This document shows, piece after piece, positions 28,549-35,688 of a stretch of 41,510 nt of DNA. Positions within the stretch are counted from its first letter, which is position 1; each line of letters begins with the position of its first letter. The translations under genes and the position numbers were made by a program. The stretch is from assembly GCA_944383355.1 (NCBI GenBank), contig CALWPF010000014.1, positions 1 to 41,510 on the forward strand, read 5' to 3'. Under the pieces are notes generated by a model, which was not told the origin of the DNA, did no database searches, and saw only the letters and a program-made list of their open reading frames with translations. The stretch is from an uncultured Clostridia bacterium. GTDB lineage: Bacteria > Bacillota > Clostridia > Christensenellales > UBA1242.

Positions 28549-29553
28549 TTAAAGATTTTCTTTTGTTATAGTCTTTAACAATTGTTTGTCATTAAGTATC
28601 ATACCCAAACCAATCGCTGTACAATTACCATCTGCCACACAAACCTTTAAGCCCAGCCGATCCTGCATAAATTTGTCCAAGCCTACGATCTGTCCACCGT
28701 TACCACAAAATATTACACCCACACTATAAATACTAGTCAACACCTCAGGACTGCATGCTGAGGTCATTGCATTTATTGACTCTGCTATGAGTTCATAAAA
28801 CTCGTGTATAGCATCACAAACTAATGCTGCGCTAACATTTATAGACCTCAGTTCTTTGGTATCAATATCTATACCGCTAACCTGCATAGAGGCAGTGTCT
28901 CGCTCCAATAGCGAACCTATCTCCTCTTTTAGCATTTGTGCAACATTCAAATTGATATGCAAGTTAAATTTTGATTTTATATAGTCTTGGATAGCTTGAT
29001 CCATCTGGGTAGCTCCAATATTCAATGTAATACCATGAATAATACTGCATAACCCAACAACACCAATATCTGTACACCCACCACCTATATCAACTATCAA
29101 AAAATTTTGTGCACTGGTAATGTCACACCCCGCCCCCAACGCGCAAGCCACAATATTAGGAATTAAATTAACACTAGTTATTCCTGCATTATATGCTACA
29201 ACAGCGACTTTTCGCCTATCCTCTATCTCAGCACCGCAAGGTATATTTATCAATGCATCTACCTTTGCATTGGGGGCATCGTCTGTCACGTGTTGTACAA
29301 AAACCTTTAGCATCTTTGATGCCATTTTTACATCGTCTACTAGTCCCTCCTTGATAGGACTAACTATGTTCATATAATCGGGAGTCTTGCCTTGTAATCT
29401 TTCGGCACGGAGTCCCACCTCTCGAACTAGCATGCCCTTTGATGTCTTTTCACACAAAACTTTGCTAGGCTCCCTGAGGACTAGCCCACTATTAACTCTA
29501 AATATGGTAGTGGTACTACTACCCATATCTATACCCAATCTAACGGTAGCCAC
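28549..29553 (-). CDS. MreB-family actin-like protein
   Basis: A 334-residue bacterial actin that would form membrane filaments guiding wall synthesis. Phosphate loop 1 reads GIDMGSSTTTIF near residue 8, phosphate loop 2 LIVDIGGGCTDIGVV near 160, and the adenosine motif FCGNGGQIVGLD near 290. These deviate from the common MreB forms (GIDLGTANT, LTGGGALL). I use the GTG at 29553, seven bases after GGAGG; the TTG two codons earlier is too close to that site. No mreC or mreD follows, so it may be a paralog such as Mbl or MreBH and not the main MreB. The nucleotide-binding fold is clear. Confidence 0.88.
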   Translation of the reverse strand: MATVRLGIDMGSSTTTIFRVNSGLVLREPSKVLCEKTSKGMLVREVGLRAERLQGKTPDYMNIVSPIKEGLVDDVKMASKMLKVFVQHVTDDAPNAKVDALINIPCGAEIEDRRKVAVVAYNAGITSVNLIPNIVACALGAGCDITSAQNFLIVDIGGGCTDIGVVGLCSIIHGITLNIGATQMDQAIQDYIKSKFNLHINLNVAQMLKEEIGSLLERDTASMQVSGIDIDTKELRSINVSAALVCDAIHEFYELIAESINAMTSACSPEVLTSIYSVGVIFCGNGGQIVGLDKFMQDRLGLKVCVADGNCTAIGLGMILNDKQLLKTITKENL

Positions 29554-29573
29554 AAACAAACCTCCAATATTAT

Positions 29574-29603
29574 TTTATAAGCACTCAAACATAATACTTT
29601 CAA
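29574..29603 (-). promoter_or_regulatory. Promoter of the mreB-like gene
   Basis: TTGAAA, 18 bases, TATAAA on the minus strand, about 20 bases upstream of the GTG. Confidence 0.45.
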
Positions 29604-29719
29604 ACTTTTATAAGTATATCATTTTATACAATAATTGGCAAATATTTTGCCATTGCTAACTATCCATAAGATTATTAAAATAAATCAACAATACTTAGTG
29701 ATAAAACATTTTTCATAAC

Positions 29720-29744
29720 AAAAAAGGGGTGCCTCTGCACCCTC
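29720..29744 (-). terminator. Intrinsic terminator after the Ppx/GppA-like gene
   Basis: GGGTGC and GCACCC form a stem around AGAG, followed by CTTTTTT on the minus strand, right after the stop at 29752. Confidence 0.8.
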
Positions 29745-29751
29745 TAAATGA

Positions 29752-31320
29752 TTAGAGCAATTCAAGATTTTTGCCATATATTTTCTTAAAGTCCCCACTA
29801 GCCTCGCTGGCACAACGAACCTCAAAAGCAATATCCTGAGCATCGCTAATAGTTTTCATTATTACAGAATCGCCCAACACATCACAAACAATTTCTTTTA
29901 CATTTGCTTTGCCAGTTACGTCAAGTCCTACAGCAATACGCAATATTACAGCCAATTTGCGTACAGCTTGCAAATCATCTTCTTCTACTATATCTTTGTA
30001 TTTTACCCACTCTGCTAGATTAAAATCTTCACTATTTTGCGATGCTGCAACAAATGCTGCCATTACCAAATCTCTGTGAGATGCCCCATACAATTGAGTA
30101 TTCAATATAACATAAAGTGCATCTTTTTTGGATTCTTGATAGCGTAATCTATGCCCACAGTCATACATAAAACTAGCAATTTTTAGTGCACGAATATGTT
30201 GCCTAGACAACTTGTGCATCACTCTCAACTGCCTAAAGAGCATCATCGCTAGAGCATACACTTGAGCACCATTTTTTAGTCCATTGCCATAGTAATTGAT
30301 ATTTGCCTCAAGGCTATACAATAGTATATCAACGATTGGTTTTTCCGCAGTGATAGGCACACATTGATTAAACAATACTCCTGTATACATACCTGTAGTG
30401 GATATACTAATCTCTGGCATGTCAAACTCATCACGCAATGCTCGAATAATAGCTAGTCCACTAGCAATAGCACCTGCGTTTTTTGAGGATATTCCCTTTA
30501 ACTTTGAGCGTTTATCAATATCCAGGACTTTTACAGCATTATATACATTATCAAAATCGTGTTTGTTAACAATATAGTTGTGCGCCATGTCTAGAGGATA
30601 CTTTTTACCTCTTCGGCTAATCTTGCCAAGACTCTCAAATACATCACCGACACCAACAAACCTAATCTCATCATAGTCTATATCAGTAGGCAAATCCAAC
30701 TCACGTATCTTGCTCCTAAAGAAATCATACATTGCCTCACACTGCTCTTCTGGTGTACTACTAGCGTCCAAAAATAATGTAGCTAGAGTCTCTGCCCCAA
30801 ACGAAATTACTGCCGTATGCAATATAGTTTTGCGTGCATACCAAATCAAACGAGTACAATCGTCCTCAATAGACATTATCATACCCTTTGATACATCTAG
30901 TGTATTCACTACCCCAGTATATATAGAGGTTATCTCATCATCACCATTCATCAAACGCAACTTAAAACCAGATGCAATTTCTAGCTCTTCTAGGAAACCA
31001 TAATGATTTTTTGCATCACGGAAATTACTAGTGGCATATGCAATAGCCTTTGTGACCTTGATAGCATCACATAATTTCCTATACATTTTTACAATACGAA
31101 TTGTCTCTGCTATTTGAGTTGGTTTGATATATCCATCACGCTCTATATCCTCAAAAATCTTAAGAGGCTCTGTGTATTCATCAAAAACTTGAAAAGATAC
31201 CCCAGGCGTATGCCATGCCAAAACTAGTTTGACCTCTCTTGGTGTTAATTGTAGCAAGGCGATTTTTTCCATACTAGGCAATGTAATTTCTTTATTATCT
31301 ATCATGGTAGTCTGACTCAA
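29752..31320 (-). CDS. Degenerate Ppx/GppA-HD family protein, probably non-catalytic
   Basis: A 522-residue protein with the two-domain order of exopolyphosphatase/guanosine pentaphosphatase: an actin-like Ppx/GppA part (about 18-320) and a C-terminal HD-like part (about 330-520). The family helix ATSNFRDAKN lies at 96-105, and an acidic residue remains at the catalytic position (NGDDE, 125-129). Both phosphate loops are lost: the first reads ALLQLTPREVKL (21-32) where DIGSNS is expected, and the second MSIEDDCTRL (149-158) where DIGGGS is expected. The HD site reads MYDCGH (385-390) in place of LHDIG. Start: TTG, eight bases after GAGGA, which itself lies in the end of the ferredoxin gene. 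A binding or sensing role is inference. Confidence 0.78.
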   Translation of the reverse strand: MSQTTMIDNKEITLPSMEKIALLQLTPREVKLVLAWHTPGVSFQVFDEYTEPLKIFEDIERDGYIKPTQIAETIRIVKMYRKLCDAIKVTKAIAYATSNFRDAKNHYGFLEELEIASGFKLRLMNGDDEITSIYTGVVNTLDVSKGMIMSIEDDCTRLIWYARKTILHTAVISFGAETLATLFLDASSTPEEQCEAMYDFFRSKIRELDLPTDIDYDEIRFVGVGDVFESLGKISRRGKKYPLDMAHNYIVNKHDFDNVYNAVKVLDIDKRSKLKGISSKNAGAIASGLAIIRALRDEFDMPEISISTTGMYTGVLFNQCVPITAEKPIVDILLYSLEANINYYGNGLKNGAQVYALAMMLFRQLRVMHKLSRQHIRALKIASFMYDCGHRLRYQESKKDALYVILNTQLYGASHRDLVMAAFVAASQNSEDFNLAEWVKYKDIVEEDDLQAVRKLAVILRIAVGLDVTGKANVKEIVCDVLGDSVIMKTISDAQDIAFEVRCASEASGDFKKIYGKNLELL

Positions 31321-31324
31321 TGTA

Positions 31325-31498
31325 TTAATCCTCTTTTATCTTTATAGCGCTTACTGGACAAGTATTTTCACAAGACTTACACTTAATGCAAATCTCCGGG
31401 TCAATCTTTGCCTTGCCATCATTATCAAATTGAATAGCTCCGACTGGGCACACATTAATACAAGCGCCACAACCTACACATATATCCTTATCAACCAT
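31325..31498 (-). CDS. Small ferredoxin with two [4Fe-4S] clusters
   Basis: A 57-residue clostridial-type ferredoxin. Two motifs are complete: CVGCGACINVCP (residues 7-18) and CIKCKSCENTCP (37-48), giving eight Cys in C-x2-C-x2-C-x3-C-P order for two low-potential electron-carrying clusters. The ATG follows GGGAGG. The gene ends four bases before the TTG of the Ppx/GppA-like gene and supplies its ribosome site, so the two are co-transcribed and probably coupled in translation. It likely serves anaerobic redox metabolism; a specific partner enzyme is not visible. Confidence 0.95.
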   Translation of the reverse strand: MVDKDICVGCGACINVCPVGAIQFDNDGKAKIDPEICIKCKSCENTCPVSAIKIKED

Positions 31499-31542
31499 AA
31501 TCAATTCCTCCCAAAATACCCAATATATCGGGAATTTTTAGC

Positions 31543-31571
31543 AATATAACACAAGCAAATTCTTTTGTCAA
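31543..31571 (-). promoter_or_regulatory. Strong promoter of the ferredoxin operon
   Basis: TTGACA, 17 bases, TATATT on the minus strand. A small dyad CCCGATATATTGGG lies in the leader (31519-31532), between promoter and ribosome site. Confidence 0.65.
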
Positions 31572-31637
31572 GTACGATTTTTAAAATAAAAATTTTTCGA
31601 AAAAGTTGCAAAAAACTCTTTATTTATTAAAAAATGT

Positions 31638-31647
31638 ATGCTATAAT
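31638..31647 (+). promoter_or_regulatory. Extended -10 promoter of the tRNA pair
   Basis: ATGCTATAAT: the TG lies one base before TATAAT. The -35 region is poor, typical of extended -10 promoters. The tRNA-Leu begins 45 bases after the -10. Confidence 0.5.
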
Positions 31648-31691
31648 GTCTATACTTGATTTGTAGGAAATTTTGCGAAACTGTCAATTAT

Positions 31692-31782
31692 GCGGTCGTG
31701 GCGGAACTGGCAGACGCGCAAGACTAAGGATCTTGTGGTTCTTTTAAAAACCGTGGAAGTTCAAGTCTTCTCGACCGCACCA
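31692..31782 (+). tRNA. tRNA-Leu, anticodon AAG
   Basis: The cloverleaf folds fully. The acceptor GCGGTCG pairs with CGACCGC, followed by A and an encoded CCA. The D stem is GCG/CGC. The anticodon stem CAAGA/TCTTG holds the loop CTAAGGA, so bases 34-36 are AAG. A long variable arm (GGTT with AACC) marks a class II tRNA, and the T stem GGAAG/CTTCT encloses TTCAAGT. It reads CUU/CUC codons. AAG is an unusual bacterial leucine anticodon; position 34 may be edited to inosine. Confidence 0.96.
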
Positions 31783-31807
31783 ATAGGTTCCTAGTAGCCT
31801 ACAATAT

Positions 31808-31883
31808 GGGTCATTAGCTCAGTTGGTAGAGCACCTGACTCTTAATCAGGTTGTCATAGGTTCGATCCCTATATGACCCACCA
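31808..31883 (+). tRNA. tRNA-Lys, anticodon CTT
   Basis: The acceptor GGGTCAT pairs with ATGACCC, followed by A and an encoded CCA. The anticodon stem CCTGA/TCAGG holds the loop CTCTTAA, giving CTT, which reads AAG. The T loop TTCGATC is standard. It is 25 bases after tRNA-Leu and shares its promoter. Confidence 0.97.
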
Positions 31884-31897
31884 ATATATTTATTTAG

Positions 31898-31923
31898 AGC
31901 TCGGTTATTTACCGAGTTTTTTA
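31898..31923 (+). terminator. Intrinsic terminator of the tRNA operon
   Basis: CTCGGT and ACCGAG form a six-bp stem with a five-base loop and six T, 16 bases after tRNA-Lys. Confidence 0.8.
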
Positions 31924-32095
31924 ATTTGATTTAGTGTATTTATCAACTATTTTTGCAATTATCATCTCTTGTCTTGTGACATATTCAATAGACCACTCAC
32001 ATCAAACTAATTTGATAAACAATTTGATTTTGTCCAAAATCACGAACAATAGACAGAGGCAACCTCATATACAACTATTACTGTGAGGTGTAAAA

Positions 32096-33130
32096 GTGCA
32101 AAAAATTATAAACAAAGACAATTTAGTGTACAATGTAAACTGCCTAAAATCATTTTTGCCAAAACATACTCTATTGTGTGCAGTAGTAAAGTCAAATGCG
32201 TATGGGCATGGAATACATGAAATAGTACCGACACTTAATAATTGTGTTGATTATTTTGCAGTAAATAACAACTGCGAAGCATTGGCAGTACGAAAACTCA
32301 CAAACTTACCTATCATGACATTAGGAAAATTGGAAGAAAAAAACTTACAAGAAGCAATATTAGCAGATATAGAGTTTGCCATATCCTCTGTAGAGGATTT
32401 AAAAATGCTAGAGAATTATTGTAACAATAAAACAATAAATATCCACCTGAGTATAAACAGTGGTATGAATAGATTGGGCATTAAAAATAAAAATGAACTA
32501 AAACTTATCATTGAAAAAATTAAAAAAATTCCTCAGATACAAATTACTGGTGTATATAGTCATATTGGCGATGCACATAATTTCACTAGAACTTATAATC
32601 AATACAAAAAATTTTTGGAGATGAGTAGCACTCTGCCAGCGAGCACAATACGTCATTTGGCAAATACTGAAACTGCTCTCATACATGCTCCATTATGTAT
32701 GGATATGGTAAGAATTGGTATAGGACTATATGGTTACGGATTACCTCAATTAAAGCCAGTAATGCAAATAACCTCCAATATTACAGCAATCCAAGAAGTA
32801 AAAAAAGGAGAATATATTGGATATGGTAGCAAACATAGAGCAAGCAAAGACTGTATCATAGCTACCATAGATATTGGATATGCCGATGGACTACCTAGAG
32901 CATGGTCACAAAATGGATATACCTTGTTGCATAATAAAAAATGCCCAATAATAGCAAACATATGTATGAATATGACAATAGTAGATGTGAGTAATATAAA
33001 ATGTCAAATCGGAGATAAAATTACTATTTTGGGTACCACTGGCAATCAAAAAATTAGCGCAGCGCAAATTGCAAAAGCATGCAAAACCATACCCTATGAA
33101 ATATTGACAAATTTTAGCGCGCCACTTTAG
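32096..33130 (+). CDS. alr: Alanine racemase
   Basis: A 344-residue PLP enzyme that interconverts L- and D-alanine for peptidoglycan. The PLP-binding motif AVVKSNAYGHG includes Lys32. The C-terminal domain has the conserved YGSKHRASKD Tyr region and DIGYADGLPR, plus ICMNMTIVDV. The start is GTG with GAGGTG five bases upstream. It is slightly shorter than the usual 370-390 residues, the difference being at the C-terminus and in loops. It is transcribed alone on the plus strand between the tRNAs and holA. D-Ala supply fits the surrounding wall and division genes. Confidence 0.95.
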   Translation: MQKIINKDNLVYNVNCLKSFLPKHTLLCAVVKSNAYGHGIHEIVPTLNNCVDYFAVNNNCEALAVRKLTNLPIMTLGKLEEKNLQEAILADIEFAISSVEDLKMLENYCNNKTINIHLSINSGMNRLGIKNKNELKLIIEKIKKIPQIQITGVYSHIGDAHNFTRTYNQYKKFLEMSSTLPASTIRHLANTETALIHAPLCMDMVRIGIGLYGYGLPQLKPVMQITSNITAIQEVKKGEYIGYGSKHRASKDCIIATIDIGYADGLPRAWSQNGYTLLHNKKCPIIANICMNMTIVDVSNIKCQIGDKITILGTTGNQKISAAQIAKACKTIPYEILTNFSAPL

Positions 33131-33163
33131 TATACCAACCTACTACAATAAATTCATAATGCA

Positions 33164-33272
33164 TACTATGCAATTTGGATAGTTTTTGATTATTCAAGAT
33201 AAGTTATTCGCAAAATTTAAGTACTATGCACCAATAGATTGGTCCGCAAAACTTTATTCCAAATACTATGCA
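33164..33272. repeat. Three copies of TACTATGCA downstream of alr
   Basis: The 9-mer occurs at 33164-33172, 33222-33230 and 33264-33272, all in the same orientation, in the gene-free stretch between alr and the holA terminator. Flanks differ, so it is not a simple tandem duplication. Confidence 0.45.
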
Positions 33273-33291
33273 GATAGTTTTAATACTTATA

Positions 33292-33319
33292 GTAAAAACA
33301 GAGCACCTTGTGCCCTGTT
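33292..33319 (-). terminator. Intrinsic terminator after holA
   Basis: ACAGGGCAC and GTGCTCTGT pair with one mismatch (a G-T) around a three-base loop, followed by TTTTTA on the minus strand, 27 bases beyond the holA stop. Confidence 0.75.
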
Positions 33320-33345
33320 GATATTAATAATTTGCAAAATGAACA

Positions 33346-34314
33346 CTATCTCATTGTAATATTGGTTACATAAAAATACAAAGCATTTTCCGTATTCATT
33401 TGCCCTGATTTAACTTTGTAATCCAACTCCGCACCAAAATCTAAAATATTTTTTAGTCTTGCTGGTGAAAATCTACCAGCAGTCTCCCTAGATATTTTTA
33501 CAGCATACTCTTTTATACCAAGGTAATCAGCGATTTCCTTATTTGTCATTTTTGATATTACGGTATAAAACATACGCCTAAACGAAGATTGTATCATCAT
33601 CATCAAAACCTGTGGTTGTTCTTTGTGTAGCAACAATACCTTGATAATATTTATAGCTTTCTTGGCATCTTTTTTTGACACGGCATCGCCCAACTCAAAT
33701 ATAGAATATTCAACATCTTTTGTGACCATATTCTCTACATCTTTTGTCGTTATAGCACCGCCACTCCCAACATACATTGCCAATTTATTTGACTCAGAAG
33801 TTATCCTCATCAAATCCATATTGCAATACGCCAATAATAAATTGAGTGCCTGAATATCTATACTCACAGTTTGCTTTGACAACTGAGTGACTACAATACG
33901 CTGTATCATACTGGTATCCAACGGAGAACAATCTATGAGCTCAGCAAATTTGAGTACCCCCTTGTAACAACTGCTACTACTGCTATCAACTATAATTAGG
34001 CAAGTCGTATTGACTGGAGATTTACAATATTCCTCAATAGCTTGAATATCTTTTGTGTTTTTAAACACGATGTCTCGCAAGACCACCGCTTTTTTATCTG
34101 ACATCATAGGCATAGACTGACACGCAGTTAATATACTTTCAATATCAGCAGTCTCATCAGTGTAGCGCACAGTATTCAACTCTGGCATGGTTTCTACCGC
34201 CGCATTCACAATCATTTCCTCTGCCTTTTCTCTCAAAAAAGCATCTTTACCTCGTATTATATATATAGGAGCAAGTGTATTTTGCAATGATTTTTTTAAC
34301 TCTTGAAATTTTAT
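33346..34314 (-). CDS. holA: DNA polymerase III delta subunit
   Basis: About 322 residues. HolA is the clamp-loader wrench that opens the beta sliding clamp. The N-terminal pattern (F-x-x-L-K-K then PIYIIRGKDAFLREKAEEMI) and the C-terminal VKSGQMNTENALYFYV are typical. The start is uncertain. GGAGG lies eight bases before an ATA codon at 34314, which would give M-K-F-Q-E-L, matching the usual family start. The alternatives are a GTG overlapping the GGAGG and a TTG at 34329 next to it, both badly placed for this site. It has its own promoter (34354-34382). Confidence 0.9.
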   Translation of the reverse strand: MKFQELKKSLQNTLAPIYIIRGKDAFLREKAEEMIVNAAVETMPELNTVRYTDETADIESILTACQSMPMMSDKKAVVLRDIVFKNTKDIQAIEEYCKSPVNTTCLIIVDSSSSSCYKGVLKFAELIDCSPLDTSMIQRIVVTQLSKQTVSIDIQALNLLLAYCNMDLMRITSESNKLAMYVGSGGAITTKDVENMVTKDVEYSIFELGDAVSKKDAKKAINIIKVLLLHKEQPQVLMMMIQSSFRRMFYTVISKMTNKEIADYLGIKEYAVKISRETAGRFSPARLKNILDFGAELDYKVKSGQMNTENALYFYVTNITMR

Positions 34315-34346
34315 AACACTCACCTCCAATTATATAAAACTCTTCC

Positions 34347-34589
34347 TCAAGTGATTTTAGCACAAAAATAATTTCTTGTAAAGTTGATTTGTTGCGTTAG
34401 GCTATCAACAGCGCTAAAGGAGATACCGGCTATAGTTACTGCGGATAAAATTCCTAAAATGTATAATTTTAATTTTCTTGAAAATAAGCAACTATAACTA
34501 GCAACAAATATCCCAACCATAACCACGATAGTTATGACGTCATAAAAATGTGGAAATTGTGCAACGGCGAAACTCAAATCAGACAACAC
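34347..34589 (-). pseudogene. Short membrane ORF, possible comEC remnant
   Basis: An 80-residue frame with two hydrophobic helices (about 17-36 and 40-62) and a short polar tail. No clean ribosome site serves the GTG start. It lies directly upstream of holA, where comEC is common in Firmicutes. It resembles in character the membrane stretch that precedes the metallo-beta-lactamase part of ComEC, and its upstream end meets the AT-rich foreign-looking segment at about 34590. I infer a leftover piece of a larger gene, but a small membrane protein gene cannot be excluded. Confidence 0.35.
34354..34382 (-). promoter_or_regulatory. Promoter of holA
   Basis: TTTACA, 17 bases ending TTGTGC, TAAAAT on the minus strand. 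Transcription would begin near 34347, leaving a leader of about 30 bases that contains one GGAGG site. Confidence 0.6.
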
Positions 34590-34593
34590 TCCA

Positions 34594-34689
34594 CTCCGCC
34601 AATCATAACGTAAATCTTATGAACTAGGATTTGCGTTTTTTTATTCAAAAATAATAAAATATATGCTATAATGCAATTAGGAGTTATAT
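34594..34689 (+). promoter_or_regulatory. Hairpin-promoter leader, copy A
   Basis: In order: CTCCGCCAA; a hairpin CGTAAATC (34609-34616) paired with GATTTGCG (34628-34635) and seven T, which looks like a terminator; then a promoter TTCAAA-17-TATAAT (34644-34672) with TG before the -10; then TTAGGAG and the ATG at 34690. The same order and much of the sequence recur at 36745-36853 (copy B). Confidence 0.65.
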
Positions 34690-35355
34690 ATGAGTAAAAT
34701 AAGTTTTCCTAATACAAAAAAATTTGCAACTAAAGATTGTAAATTGACACCAGCAGATTATAAAGAAGTTTTAAGTACTTTGTTTAAACAGATAGATTTT
34801 GGTAAAAGGTGGTTCAATATTGAATGTTCAAAACAATATTGGAATGATATAAAACCAATATTTAACTACCTAGAAGAACAAAAGAAAAATAATAGAAATT
34901 GGAATCAATTGGAAGATAAAGAAAATGACGTTTATATTCCATTGTTAAATGCTTTTATTAAAGAAGTAAAACAAAGCACACAACAAAATTCAAGTGTTCC
35001 AAGAAAAATGGTTGAGTATTTATTGGGTGAATTTGATTTTTACAAGGTTATTAGTATTGATATGAAGAAAGTAACACGTATTCAATCTTATAACTTGCAT
35101 GGAAAACTTAATCAATCAACAAAAACAACTAGCCCTAAAATTAAAATTCCAGCCGTATCACTTCCAACAAGAATTGTTAGTTTAGAATTTAAACCTGAAA
35201 GTTCAAACACAGTTGAATTATATATGGATGGTGGTTGGCAATTTAATTTTAGAATACATAATGCTTCTACTAAAGTAGAAACAAGTTTAAAGTTTGATAT
35301 ACAAATCGTTGGTATGCCAACAACAATAATATCAATAGATTGTAAATGGAATTAA
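34690..35355 (+). CDS. HaeIII-family restriction endonuclease-like protein, apparently N-terminally short
   Basis: A 221-residue protein. The C-terminal half shows blocks I recall from the HaeIII restriction endonuclease family (GGCC cutters): LGEFDFYKVISID near 112, IQSYNLHGKLN near 130, IPAVSLPTRIVSLEFKP near 153, and FNFRIHNASTKVETSLKFDI near 185. Full-length enzymes are about 300 residues, and their catalytic SxKHN-like part lies N-terminal to this region. I cannot find it here, so the protein may be a truncated or DNA-binding-only derivative. No methyltransferase is in the window. Promoter, AGGAG site and ATG are intact, so it is probably expressed. The family match is from memory and moderate. 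Confidence 0.55.
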   Translation: MSKISFPNTKKFATKDCKLTPADYKEVLSTLFKQIDFGKRWFNIECSKQYWNDIKPIFNYLEEQKKNNRNWNQLEDKENDVYIPLLNAFIKEVKQSTQQNSSVPRKMVEYLLGEFDFYKVISIDMKKVTRIQSYNLHGKLNQSTKTTSPKIKIPAVSLPTRIVSLEFKPESSNTVELYMDGGWQFNFRIHNASTKVETSLKFDIQIVGMPTTIISIDCKWN

Positions 35356-35420
35356 CAAAATTTTGATTATTTTGCATATAATATAAAAAATTAAACATTT
35401 TATATATTGGCATTCAAACA

Positions 35421-35449
35421 TTGACTTATTAATTTTTTTATGATAAACT
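35421..35449 (+). promoter_or_regulatory. Promoter of the 63-aa gene
   Basis: TTGACT, 17 bases, TAAACT, ending 20 bases before the ATG at 35470. Confidence 0.5.
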
Positions 35450-35469
35450 GATTCATAGGAGTATAGAAA

Positions 35470-35661
35470 ATGAAAAAAAAGAAAAATGATACTCAAAAAT
35501 TAAATATAACTAAAAAAGCTTCTGATTTTTACAAAAAATATAACATCCCACATTGTGAAAACGAAAGAGAAATTTTAAAACCAAATGGCAATTTTAAATA
35601 CATTTGGGACATGAAAGCAGAAAGTAGCATAAATATAGATTTGTCTACATCTATATATTAA
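35470..35661 (+). CDS. Small hypothetical protein, 63 aa
   Basis: The ATG follows AGGAG with an eight-base gap and a plausible promoter, and a strong terminator stands directly at its stop. The product is basic and Lys-rich at the N-terminus, with an HCENER motif near residue 27 and an acidic, Ser/Ile-rich end. No domain is recognised. As a short, separately expressed cargo gene beside a restriction-like gene it could be a regulator or an immunity-type protein, but nothing in the sequence proves this. Confidence 0.5.
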   Translation: MKKKKNDTQKLNITKKASDFYKKYNIPHCENEREILKPNGNFKYIWDMKAESSINIDLSTSIY

Positions 35662-35688
35662 AAAACTAGGAACATTCCTAGTTTTTTT
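35661..35688 (+). terminator. Terminator between convergent genes
   Basis: CTAGGAA and TTCCTAG form a seven-bp stem with a two-base gap, preceded by A5 and followed by T7. It can act in both directions. The stop codon of the minus-strand protease gene lies inside the stem. Confidence 0.75.

Noticed and set aside
31692..31883. tRNA genes as the integration site of the mobile element
   Set aside because: The tRNAs lie 2.7 kb left of the element, have complete 3' ends, and no repeat of their 3' sequence was noticed to the right. Large serine recombinases also rarely target tRNAs.
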